From an uncultured Eubacterium sp. (GTDB lineage Bacteria > Bacillota > Clostridia > Lachnospirales > Lachnospiraceae): a DNA stretch of 13,383 nucleotides. The notes below the pieces were generated by a model. It was not told the origin of the DNA. It made no database searches and saw nothing but the letters and a program-made list of their open reading frames with translations. Made by a program: the position numbers and the translations under genes. Below, in pieces: positions 1 through 6,333 of this stretch (position 1 is the stretch's first letter; each line of letters starts with the position of its first letter). The DNA lies in contig CAJTSV010000102.1 in assembly GCA_910579075.1 (NCBI GenBank), forward strand, positions 1 to 13,383, in the 5' to 3' direction.

Positions 1-55
1 AGCCAATCAGATTTAGGATTGGCTTCATAAAACAACCAATTTCACGGATTCAGGT
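1..55. repeat. 55-bp direct repeat, copy 1 (touches window edge)
   Basis: The first 55 bases recur exactly at 92-146, giving a period of 91 bp with 36 bp of unrelated sequence (56-91) between the copies. Each copy opens with an inverted repeat: AGCCAATC, an 8-nt loop, then GATTGGCT. The copy begins at the first base of the window, so the unit may extend further left and more copies may exist outside. No reading frame stays open through both copies, and the DNA is clearly more AT-rich than the genes to the right. It could be a tandem repeat array, the end of a mobile element or a MITE-like unit. I do not recognise the sequence. Confidence 0.85.
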
Positions 56-91
56 AAAATACTGTCTTTGAAGGACAATTTATCAAGAGTA

Positions 92-146
92 AGCCAATCA
101 GATTTAGGATTGGCTTCATAAAACAACCAATTTCACGGATTCAGGT
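92..146. repeat. 55-bp direct repeat, copy 2, with hairpin
   Basis: This is an exact second copy of bases 1-55. The hairpin here extends to 9 bp, pairing 91-99 with 108-116 around an 8-nt loop. Neither strand has a T-tract directly after the stem, so it is not a classical intrinsic terminator. It lies about 47 bp beyond the stop codon of the response regulator gene at 193, where a partner sensor kinase gene might be expected. Bases 147-192 between repeat and stop codon are AT-rich, with no supportable gene. Confidence 0.85.
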
Positions 147-192
147 TTAAGAAAGTGTAAAATTTCCAAAAGAAGCTGCTGAAAGATTATCT

Positions 193-957
193 TTAAACCA
201 GCTTAAACCCCGTCCCCCAGACAGTCTGGATATAAGAATCCGTGCCGCTTTTTTTCAGCTTGGAACGGATATTGCTGATATGTACGTGAATGGTTTTATC
301 TTCCGCCAGGTATTCCTCGCCCCAGGCGTATTCATATATCATCTGTTTGGTAAAGACCCGTTTCGGGCTGCGGATAAGCAGTTCCAGAATCAGGAATTCG
401 TGCTTTGTCAGCTCCACCAGCTCCCCGGCTGCCGTCATCTCCTGCGTGTCTTCATCCAGCGTCCATTCCCGCCAGCTGTACACATGGCGTGCTTCCTGCA
501 GGCTGGCATTTTCAGAAGCTGTCCCCTGCCAGCCGCCTGCTGTTCCCGGTTTCCCCGGCTCCTGACGGCTTTCTGTTTCCTGCTGCCTGCCTTCCTGTTC
601 CCGGTTTCTCCTGCGCAGCTGCACCTGAATCCGCACAAGCAGCTCAGGCAGGTCAAACGGCTTGCACAGGTAATCATCTGCTCCGCCTGAGAGCACATCC
701 ACCCTGCTGTCCAGCCCGCTTTTGGCAGACAGCACAATTACCGGCGATTTCTGTGCAAACAGCGGAACAAGCTCCTCTCCCGGAATACCCGGCAGCATCA
801 GGTCTAACAGCACCAGGTCAAAGTGCTCCATCGAAAACAGCAGCTTCCCCTCGCTGCCTGAATAAGCCTGCGCACAGGCATATCCATGGCTTTCCAGATA
901 ATCACACAGCATCTGGTTATTGTCTGCATCGTCTTCTACAATTAAAATCTTATGCAC
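193..957 (-). CDS. OmpR-family response regulator (receiver plus winged-helix DNA-binding domain)
   Basis: This is a cytoplasmic transcription factor controlled by phosphorylation. The receiver domain covers about residues 1-115, with the acidic pair E8/D9, phosphoacceptor D52 in LLDLMLPG, switch residue S77 and K99 in CKPF. An OmpR/PhoB-type winged helix fills about 155-254 and ends in the typical VWGTGFKLV. The protein has 254 residues against roughly 225-235 for the family; the excess is a Q/E/G-rich linker at about 118-150. The DNA of that linker holds a 14-bp direct repeat (540-553 and 595-608) read in two different frames. The start is GTG, supported by AAAGGGGG at 966-973, 8 nt upstream. 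The gene has its own promoter and is separated from the transporter operon by a terminator. No sensor kinase is adjacent in the window, so signal and targets are unknown. Confidence 0.9.
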   Translation of the reverse strand: MHKILIVEDDADNNQMLCDYLESHGYACAQAYSGSEGKLLFSMEHFDLVLLDLMLPGIPGEELVPLFAQKSPVIVLSAKSGLDSRVDVLSGGADDYLCKPFDLPELLVRIQVQLRRRNREQEGRQQETESRQEPGKPGTAGGWQGTASENASLQEARHVYSWREWTLDEDTQEMTAAGELVELTKHEFLILELLIRSPKRVFTKQMIYEYAWGEEYLAEDKTIHVHISNIRSKLKKSGTDSYIQTVWGTGFKLV

Positions 958-978
958 GCTGCAATCCCCCTTTATCCC

Positions 979-997
979 TGCCGGTTCCTTGCCGGCA
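979..997 (-). promoter_or_regulatory. Leader hairpin upstream of the response regulator
   Basis: A perfect 6-bp GC-rich stem (TGCCGG paired with CCGGCA, 7-nt loop) lies between the predicted transcription start and the ribosome binding site. It has no T-tract. It may stabilise the mRNA or limit translation; the role is inferred. Confidence 0.4.
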
Positions 998-1014
998 TTT
1001 CCAGCTTTCCTCCT

Positions 1015-1043
1015 ATTATAAGCAATCCCCTTGCTGATAGCAA
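1015..1043 (-). promoter_or_regulatory. Predicted sigma-A promoter of the response regulator gene
   Basis: On the minus strand, -35 TTGCTA (1038-1043) and a perfect -10 TATAAT (1015-1020) are 17 bp apart. Transcription would start near 1008, giving a leader of about 50 nt. The 8-mer AGCAATCC occurs twice (1021-1028 and 1039-1046, period 18), covering the spacer and the -35. A 12-bp palindrome, TATTTTAAAATA, sits just upstream at 1047-1058. These could be regulator sites, possibly for autoregulation, or an AT-rich upstream element. Confidence 0.65.
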
Positions 1044-1102
1044 TCCTATTTTAAAATATGCCGGTTACTGCCATATTTCCCGCTGCACGGGCCTGTACAT
1101 GC

Positions 1103-1132
1103 AAAAAAGCGGCCCTGCCGTGCCGCTTTTTC
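1103..1132 (-). terminator. Intrinsic terminator after the solute-binding protein gene
   Basis: A 10-bp stem pairs 1104-1113 with 1122-1131 (AAAAAGCGGC with GCCGCTTTTT) around an 8-nt loop. On the minus strand the stem ends in a run of T, as expected for a terminator about 50 nt past the stop codon at 1181. The A/T flanks make it potentially bidirectional, though no plus-strand gene needs it. It separates the transporter operon from the response regulator gene. Confidence 0.8.
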
Positions 1133-1180
1133 CATTTCTGCCAGATTAAGCCGAAATCCAGCTTTTTATCTGGCTTCTTT

Positions 1181-2674
1181 TTATTTAGACGCTTTCCATT
1201 CGTCAATCTGTCTTTGCATTTCCTCGATTACCTTGTCAATTCCGGTAGCCTGAAGCTTTTCCTGCAGCTTCGGCAGGTATTCATCCGGGTCAACGCTTCC
1301 GGTGTACAGGGATTTTCCAAACTCATCCAGTACGTTTCCGAACCCGGCTACTTCCGTGCTGACCGGTTCCAGGTCAAAGTCAAATCCGAATGACGGCGCA
1401 TCTACCGAAGATGCATTAAACTCTTTAAAGGTCGCCCACTTATCCACCGGTTCATTTTCCAGTACATAAGTATTGAACAGTCCGCCCTGTACCCAGTAAG
1501 ATACAGAGTAGTTTTTCCTTGTTTCCTCATTGAGCTTGATTTTGTTTTCGTATACATACGGCTTGCCTTCGGCAGCAGATGCCTCGTCAGCCGGTACTTC
1601 CACTTTATCCCAGTGTTCGCCTTCGATACCATAGTTTAACAGGTTTCTCAGGTATTCATCGGTATTAATGAGATTTAAAAGAGCGACTGCTTTTTCCGGG
1701 TTCTTGGTCTGTGCATTAATTGCTGTCAGCGCGCCGCGGGCAGACAGGTTTGTTACATAAGTGTCCATAATCGGTGTTGACACAACCTCATAGCCAAGGT
1801 CTTTTCCCCAGATAAGCTCTGCAAACGGCTGTCCGTCACCCTTTGTTACAAAACGCTTGATGGACTTGTCATCCGAAGCAGTTGCAGCATCTTTGTTAAT
1901 ATAACCATCCATATAATACTTGCGCATGGTTGCAAGCGTGGATTTCATTTTTTCTGTTTCAAATAAATTCTTTACGGTCAGTGTATCGTCGCCGTATTCG
2001 ATTCCGACCGGATTCTGGATTAAATCCATGTAAATCGGTGCAGAATAGCTGCTTGTCAGATACATCGGCACAACATCCGGCTCATTTTCCTTAATGACCT
2101 TCAGCCATGGCTCCAGATCTTCCAGGCTGTGGATATCTTCTACCGGAACGTCGTATTTATCCACATATTCCTTGGTAAATACCCACATCGGCATGCTGCC
2201 GATTTCCTTCTCGCTCGGAACGCCATACGTCTTGCCCTGTACTTTTGCAGCTTCCCAGAAACGCTTGTCAATATTCTGATACATTTCTGTGTCCTTAATA
2301 TAATCATCTATCTGTAAAAATGCCCCTTTGTTGGCATTCTGCAGGTAGTTATTTGCCCATGAACAGGTAAAGCATAAGTCCCAGTCATCGCCTGTATTGA
2401 TGACAACCTGCATTTTCTGGTCATAATCACCCCAGCCAGCAGTATTGATTTTTAATTTTACCCCGATTTTGTCCCCTATATATTCATTGACCTTTTCCAG
2501 AACCCTGTCCTGGTCTTTCTGGGCATCACCTATCTGCCACCAGGTCAGCTCGGCAATTTCATCCCCTTCTGCATTGGTCTCGGCCTTTTTATCACCGCAT
2601 CCGATTAACAGGGATGCTGACAGAACGGCTGTAAGGCCTGCTGCTGCAAACCGCTTAAACATGTTCCATTTCAT
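1181..2674 (-). CDS. Sugar ABC transporter solute-binding lipoprotein (CUT1, DUF3502 type)
   Basis: This is the extracellular binding protein that delivers a carbohydrate to the two permeases encoded just upstream. A short basic N-terminus and hydrophobic signal lead to lipobox LLIGC, so it should be a lipid-anchored protein. The mature part is a family-1 solute-binding fold, rich in aromatics and acidic residues. The C-terminal ~140 residues resemble the DUF3502 domain of LplA-type proteins, including FGFDFDLEPVSTE and a GSVDPDEYLPKL stretch. The start chosen is the ATG at 2672-2674, because GAGGAGG at 2683-2689 is 8 nt upstream of it; an in-frame ATG at 2678-2680 would leave only 2 nt. The length is 497 residues from this start. 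It is the last gene of its operon, whereas binding proteins are often first. Linkage to a GH38 enzyme suggests a mannose-containing oligosaccharide, but the ligand is inferred. Confidence 0.92.
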   Translation of the reverse strand: MKWNMFKRFAAAGLTAVLSASLLIGCGDKKAETNAEGDEIAELTWWQIGDAQKDQDRVLEKVNEYIGDKIGVKLKINTAGWGDYDQKMQVVINTGDDWDLCFTCSWANNYLQNANKGAFLQIDDYIKDTEMYQNIDKRFWEAAKVQGKTYGVPSEKEIGSMPMWVFTKEYVDKYDVPVEDIHSLEDLEPWLKVIKENEPDVVPMYLTSSYSAPIYMDLIQNPVGIEYGDDTLTVKNLFETEKMKSTLATMRKYYMDGYINKDAATASDDKSIKRFVTKGDGQPFAELIWGKDLGYEVVSTPIMDTYVTNLSARGALTAINAQTKNPEKAVALLNLINTDEYLRNLLNYGIEGEHWDKVEVPADEASAAEGKPYVYENKIKLNEETRKNYSVSYWVQGGLFNTYVLENEPVDKWATFKEFNASSVDAPSFGFDFDLEPVSTEVAGFGNVLDEFGKSLYTGSVDPDEYLPKLQEKLQATGIDKVIEEMQRQIDEWKASK

Positions 2675-2682
2675 AATCATAT

Positions 2683-2689
2683 CCTCCTC
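2683..2689 (-). promoter_or_regulatory. Ribosome binding site deciding the binding-protein start
   Basis: GAGGAGG on the minus strand lies 8 nt before the ATG at 2672-2674 and only 2 nt before the ATG at 2678-2680. This favours the inner start. Confidence 0.75.
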
Positions 2690-2703
2690 ATTGATTATTA
2701 TAT

Positions 2704-3666
2704 TTACTCTTTTACAGCACCTACCGTCAGTCCGTTTACGAAATATCTCTGGAAGAACGGATAAGCAAAGATAATTGGCAGCGTAGAAATTACTACAATT
2801 GCCATCTTAATAGTTTCTTTTGGCATATTCTGTGCCACGGCAATTCCGTCCACGCCCATCGTGGCTTTGTTATTCGCCAGCCAGTCAATGGAGCTTTCTA
2901 TCTGAATCAGCAGATACTGCAGCGGAATCATGCTCTTATCGTCCATATACATCATCGCATTGAACCAGTCATTCCAGTAGCCAAGCGTCAGGAACAGGCC
3001 GATTGTTGCAAGGCCCGGCAGCGCCATCGGGATGACAATCTGGAAAAATACTCTCCATTCCGATGCCCCGTCGATTTTTGCCGACTCGATAACGGCATCC
3101 GGAATACTCGTTTTGAAAAACGTCCGCAAGACAATGATATTAAACGAATTCAGGCAGAGCGGCAGAATCAGCGCCCAGATGGTATCTTTTAACATCATAA
3201 CCTTGGTTACAATTAAGTAATTGGCAATCATACCGCCGCTGAACAGCATCGGAATCGTAATGACTGTTGTAAAAAACTTGCGGAAGGCATATGTTTTTCT
3301 GGATAAAGCATATGCATAGGTACCTGTCAGCAAAAGGCCGATAATCGTTCCGCTGATGGTAACCAGAATCGTTACGCCATAGCTTCTGATAATATTTTCC
3401 CCCGCGCTGACAATATATTCATACGCGTACAGGCTCAGCTTTTCCGGAACAAACCGGTACCCGTTCATGGTCAGTGACTGCTCATCTGTAATCGAGATAA
3501 TAATAACAAAAATAAATGGTATTACGCAGATAAACGATAATACTGCAAGGATAATGTTAAACAAAATATTGGTCGGGGTCTTAATCTGGTTATACCGGCA
3601 TTCTTCCGCTTCTATTTTTTTTATCCTTTTTTCCAGTTTCCGTTTTGACATTGCATTCTCAGCCAC
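2704..3666 (-). CDS. Carbohydrate ABC transporter permease, LplC/YtcP type
   Basis: This is one of two membrane subunits of a CUT1-family sugar importer. After a charged cytoplasmic N-terminus (about residues 1-33, many K/E), six membrane segments are expected, the first at about 36-60. The EAA loop that docks the ATPase is at about 194-215 (ESAKIDGASEWRVFFQIVIP, with the conserved G-x9-P spacing). The C-terminus, YFVNGLTVGAVKE, is typical of this subfamily. At 320 residues it is slightly longer than many members because of the N-terminal extension. The start is GTG, preceded by GGGAGGA with about 6 nt spacing. That ribosome binding site begins directly at the stop codon of the upstream permease (14 nt between genes), suggesting translational coupling. 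No ATPase gene lies in the window. Confidence 0.93.
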   Translation of the reverse strand: MAENAMSKRKLEKRIKKIEAEECRYNQIKTPTNILFNIILAVLSFICVIPFIFVIIISITDEQSLTMNGYRFVPEKLSLYAYEYIVSAGENIIRSYGVTILVTISGTIIGLLLTGTYAYALSRKTYAFRKFFTTVITIPMLFSGGMIANYLIVTKVMMLKDTIWALILPLCLNSFNIIVLRTFFKTSIPDAVIESAKIDGASEWRVFFQIVIPMALPGLATIGLFLTLGYWNDWFNAMMYMDDKSMIPLQYLLIQIESSIDWLANNKATMGVDGIAVAQNMPKETIKMAIVVISTLPIIFAYPFFQRYFVNGLTVGAVKE

Positions 3667-3680
3667 AGTTTTCCTCCCTC

Positions 3681-4640
3681 CTAGAATAATGCATTCTCAC
3701 TGTCTACTTTTGATACAATTTTGTTTGCAATCATAATGAGTACAAAACCGACTGTGGACTGGAACAGGGCCGCAGCGGAACTCATGCCGATTTCGCCGCT
3801 TGTTTTCAGTGCACGGAAAATATATGTATCAAGTACGTTTGTAACAGGGTACAGCGGGCCGGAGTTTTTCGGCAGCTGGTAAAACAGTCCGAAATCTGCC
3901 TTGAAAATGCCGCCGACCGACATAATCAGAAGGATGGTAATAACCGGCTTTAACAGCGGCAGCGTAATGTATTTAATCTGCTGCCATTTGGTTGCTCCGT
4001 CTAAAACGGCTGCTTCATAAAAGGTCTTGTCAATCCCGCAGATGGATGCAAGGTAAACAACGGTATTATAACCCATGCCCTTCCACTGGCTCATGAAAAT
4101 AATGATAAACGGCCAGAATTTCGTCTCCGTATACCACGAAACCGGTTCACCGCCAAACTGCTGGATAACTGCATTGAAGTAACCTTTTTCCGGATTGAGG
4201 AATGCAAACACACAGTAGCTGACAACAACCCATGACAGGAAATACGGCAGAAACATGGAACTCTGGTAAATTTTCATCATCCCTTTGTTTTTGATTTCGT
4301 TCAAAAGCAGTGCGAGCACGACCGGCACCGCCACACCGAGGATAATAAAAGTCATGTTGTAAAGCACCGTGTTTCTTACAATAATCCACGCGTCGCCACT
4401 GCTGAATAAGAACTCGAAGTTGTCAAACCAGACCGTTTCACTCGTGAACAGATTGTAGAAAAATCCGTCGCCTGACAGCCGGAATTTCTTAAATGCTACC
4501 AGAATACCAAATAATGGCAGGTAGGCAAAAAATAAAAACCATATGGCCCCGGGCATGCTTAAAATCAGCAGCTCCTTATTGGCCGCCAGCTGTTGCAGGA
4601 AACCTCCTTTCGGCTTTTGCGCCTTGTTTGGAACACTCAA
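3681..4640 (-). CDS. Carbohydrate ABC transporter permease, LplB type
   Basis: This is the partner membrane subunit of the importer and the first gene of the operon. It has six predicted membrane segments, starting at about 26-50. The EAA motif is at about 209-229 (EAAVLDGATKWQQIKYITLP), close to consensus, for coupling to a cytoplasmic ATPase. Its 319 residues fit the LplB family. The start is the rare TTG at 4638-4640. It is well supported by AAAAGGAGGG at 4647-4656, 6 nt away, and no in-frame ATG is as well placed. Expression should depend on the promoter at about 4711-4739 and probably on the adjacent YesN-type regulator. Confidence 0.93.
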   Translation of the reverse strand: MSVPNKAQKPKGGFLQQLAANKELLILSMPGAIWFLFFAYLPLFGILVAFKKFRLSGDGFFYNLFTSETVWFDNFEFLFSSGDAWIIVRNTVLYNMTFIILGVAVPVVLALLLNEIKNKGMMKIYQSSMFLPYFLSWVVVSYCVFAFLNPEKGYFNAVIQQFGGEPVSWYTETKFWPFIIIFMSQWKGMGYNTVVYLASICGIDKTFYEAAVLDGATKWQQIKYITLPLLKPVITILLIMSVGGIFKADFGLFYQLPKNSGPLYPVTNVLDTYIFRALKTSGEIGMSSAAALFQSTVGFVLIMIANKIVSKVDSENALF

Positions 4641-4660
4641 TTTTAACCCTCCTTTTGCAT

Positions 4661-4690
4661 CTGCATATGCTTAGTTTCGTCAATATGCAG
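4661..4690 (-). promoter_or_regulatory. Leader hairpin in the transporter mRNA
   Basis: A perfect 8-bp stem (CTGCATAT with ATATGCAG) encloses a 14-nt loop between the predicted transcription start (about 4704) and the ribosome binding site at 4647-4656. There is no T-tract, so it is not a terminator. It may act on mRNA stability or start-site access, or be a DNA-level palindrome. Confidence 0.45.
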
Positions 4691-4710
4691 TGCGTTTTTT
4701 ATCTGTAACT

Positions 4711-4739
4711 ACTATATCATTGTGCACTTTTCATGAAAA
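4711..4739 (-). promoter_or_regulatory. Predicted promoter of the transporter operon (weak -35)
   Basis: On the minus strand, -10 TATAGT (4711-4716) follows a poor -35, TTTTCA (4734-4739), at 17-bp spacing. A good -10 with a weak -35 is what an activator-dependent promoter would look like, which fits control by the AraC-family regulator encoded immediately upstream. The assignment is by inspection only. Confidence 0.5.
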
Positions 4740-4752
4740 GTTAAAAACTTTT
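4727..4752. promoter_or_regulatory. Overlapping palindromes, candidate operator at the transporter promoter
   Basis: CTTTTCATGAAAAG (4727-4740) is a perfect 14-bp palindrome overlapping the -35. It shares its AAAAG half with a second perfect inverted repeat, AAAAGTT-AAA-AACTTTT (4736-4752), so three alternating half-sites stand side by side. An outer pair, ATCTGTAA (4701-4708) and TTACAGAT (4769-4776), brackets the cluster. Further upstream, GAAACGG is repeated directly at 4797-4803 and 4809-4815. The binding protein is unknown. The adjacent YesN-type regulator is the first candidate, but a second regulator or repressor is possible. Confidence 0.5.
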
Positions 4753-4815
4753 AGGTTCGGTGTACAAATTACAGATAATTTAGGGGCAAATTCCAGGAAA
4801 CGGATTTTGAAACGG

Positions 4816-6333
4816 TCAGTATTTTTTCATTTCCCGCATGGATGCCGGGGACACGCCGTAGCACTGCTTGAATTTCCGGTAAAAGTAGCTTGTGTCCACA
4901 TACCCGGCCTGTTTTGCAATATCGTTGATTTTCATATTGGTATTTAAAATCAGGTCTTTCGCCACGCTGTTTTTGGTGTTGCTTAAATACTGCGCAAACG
5001 AATACCCGGTTTCTTTCTGGAAAATCTGCCCAAGGTAGGAGGCATTCATGTGGTACTTATAAGCCAGCGTCTTTAAATTCATGTCCTCTTTGTAATTGCG
5101 CTGCACCTCCGCAATAATCTGGCGCACGACCGGGGTATACTGGGAATCCTCGCCGTGCATGCAGGAAATAATCTCGATGATTTCCGACACAAATGCCGCC
5201 TTAATGCCGTGGATGTCATCTGCACTGAAAATCGTCTCGATTAATTCGGTCAGGTCATGAAACCTGCCGGATTCCAGCTTATACTCTTTTTTGATATCTT
5301 CCAAAAGCACTGCCATTTTTACCGCCATCTGATACAGCGCGCCCGCGGAAGCGTCCTTACGGATATTGTTGATAAACAGATCTTCCATGTAATCCATGGC
5401 CTGTTCCTGTTCTTTTTTCAAAATCAGCTTGCGCAGCCTGTCCCCGTCCATGCGTATGGATTCTGTCTTGCGGCTTTCCGTCTGGCTCTGGCTGATGCAG
5501 CTGCCGTAGCCCTCGATTAACAGGTATTTCTGCAGCTTTCTTGCCGCCTGATACGCTTTCGAAAGCTGTGCAAAGCTCTTAAACGCAGGCCCCATCCCGA
5601 TAAAGGTCAATACCTCAAAGCTGCTTTCTATCTGGTTTTGCATTTCCGCAAAATATTCCAGCGCCTGCGCCTCGTCTGCATGCCCGTCCGCCAGTATCAA
5701 AAGCAGGCTGTCCGGCGGAAGATGCACAACGCGCATGCTGCTATCTTTTTTGAGCTCCAGAATCACATCGGTTATCTTTTTTTCTTTCAGCCCGTCCATA
5801 TTCCACTTCATAACCGCCGCATAGTAATTCCCGCATTCTTCCAGCCCCAGCATTCCGGCAAACTTCCCGCTGTCCTCCTGCCCGGATTTTCCGTTCAGAA
5901 AATGCATCCACTGTGCTTTTTCATCAATATACTGGATTTTTTTCTTGTCCATTGCTTCCAGCTTCTGCACGGTTTCGCGCAGCTGGCGTTCCAGTTCTTC
6001 TTCGTCAATCGGCTTTAAAATATAATTCTCGACCTCTAAGCGGATTGCTTCCCTGGCATAGTCAAATTCATCATATCCGGTCAGGATAATAAACCGCACC
6101 TGTTCTTCCTTTTCCCGGATTCTGCGCAAAAGCTCCAGCCCGTCCATTTCCGGCATGCTGATGTCCGTAACAACGATATGCACCGGCTCCTCATCCCACA
6201 TTTTCAGCGCTTCTGCCCCGTCGTGCGCCATATGCACGACCTGAAGGCCCAGCGAATCCCAGTCCAGGATATTGCGGATTCCCTGCAAAATCAGTTCCTC
6301 GTCTTCAACTATCATTACCTTTTTCATTCCCAT
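4816..6333 (-). CDS. AraC-family response regulator, YesN type
   Basis: This is a cytoplasmic DNA-binding regulator that should be phosphorylated by the kinase encoded just upstream. The receiver domain covers about residues 3-125, with E10/D11/E12, phosphoacceptor D57 in VVTDISMPEMDG, T85 and K107 in ILKPI. The middle (about 140-390) is poorly conserved, as usual for YesN-like proteins. An AraC-type double helix-turn-helix fills about 400-505, including LAYKYHMNASYLGQIFQKETG and the closing motif DTSYFYRKFKQCYGVSP. The length of 505 residues is normal for the group. The ATG at 6331-6333 has AAAGGAG close upstream (4 nt after GGAG); the ATG two codons later is an alternative. The start lies inside the end of the kinase gene (29 bp overlap), indicating coupled translation. 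The likely target is the transporter promoter directly downstream. Confidence 0.94.
   Translation of the reverse strand: MGMKKVMIVEDEELILQGIRNILDWDSLGLQVVHMAHDGAEALKMWDEEPVHIVVTDISMPEMDGLELLRRIREKEEQVRFIILTGYDEFDYAREAIRLEVENYILKPIDEEELERQLRETVQKLEAMDKKKIQYIDEKAQWMHFLNGKSGQEDSGKFAGMLGLEECGNYYAAVMKWNMDGLKEKKITDVILELKKDSSMRVVHLPPDSLLLILADGHADEAQALEYFAEMQNQIESSFEVLTFIGMGPAFKSFAQLSKAYQAARKLQKYLLIEGYGSCISQSQTESRKTESIRMDGDRLRKLILKKEQEQAMDYMEDLFINNIRKDASAGALYQMAVKMAVLLEDIKKEYKLESGRFHDLTELIETIFSADDIHGIKAAFVSEIIEIISCMHGEDSQYTPVVRQIIAEVQRNYKEDMNLKTLAYKYHMNASYLGQIFQKETGYSFAQYLSNTKNSVAKDLILNTNMKINDIAKQAGYVDTSYFYRKFKQCYGVSPASMREMKKY

Noticed and set aside
1..146. Possible CRISPR array
   Set aside because: The 55-bp repeat is longer than known CRISPR repeats, only two copies are visible and no cas gene is present. 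As the array meets the window edge, sequence further left would settle it.
972..998. Eight-codon leader peptide with AGGAGG upstream of the response regulator
   Set aside because: The predicted transcription start (about 1008) falls downstream of that AGGAGG, so it would not be in the mRNA unless another promoter is used.
405..1037. Long plus-strand open frame opposite the response regulator
   Set aside because: It is rich in P, A, S and C, as expected of the antisense frame of a GC-rich gene. The minus-strand frame has clear receiver and winged-helix motifs.
4797..4815. CcpA catabolite-response (cre) site near the end of the YesN-type gene
   Set aside because: TGAAACGGTCA resembles part of the cre consensus but lacks the correct spacing and central CG context.
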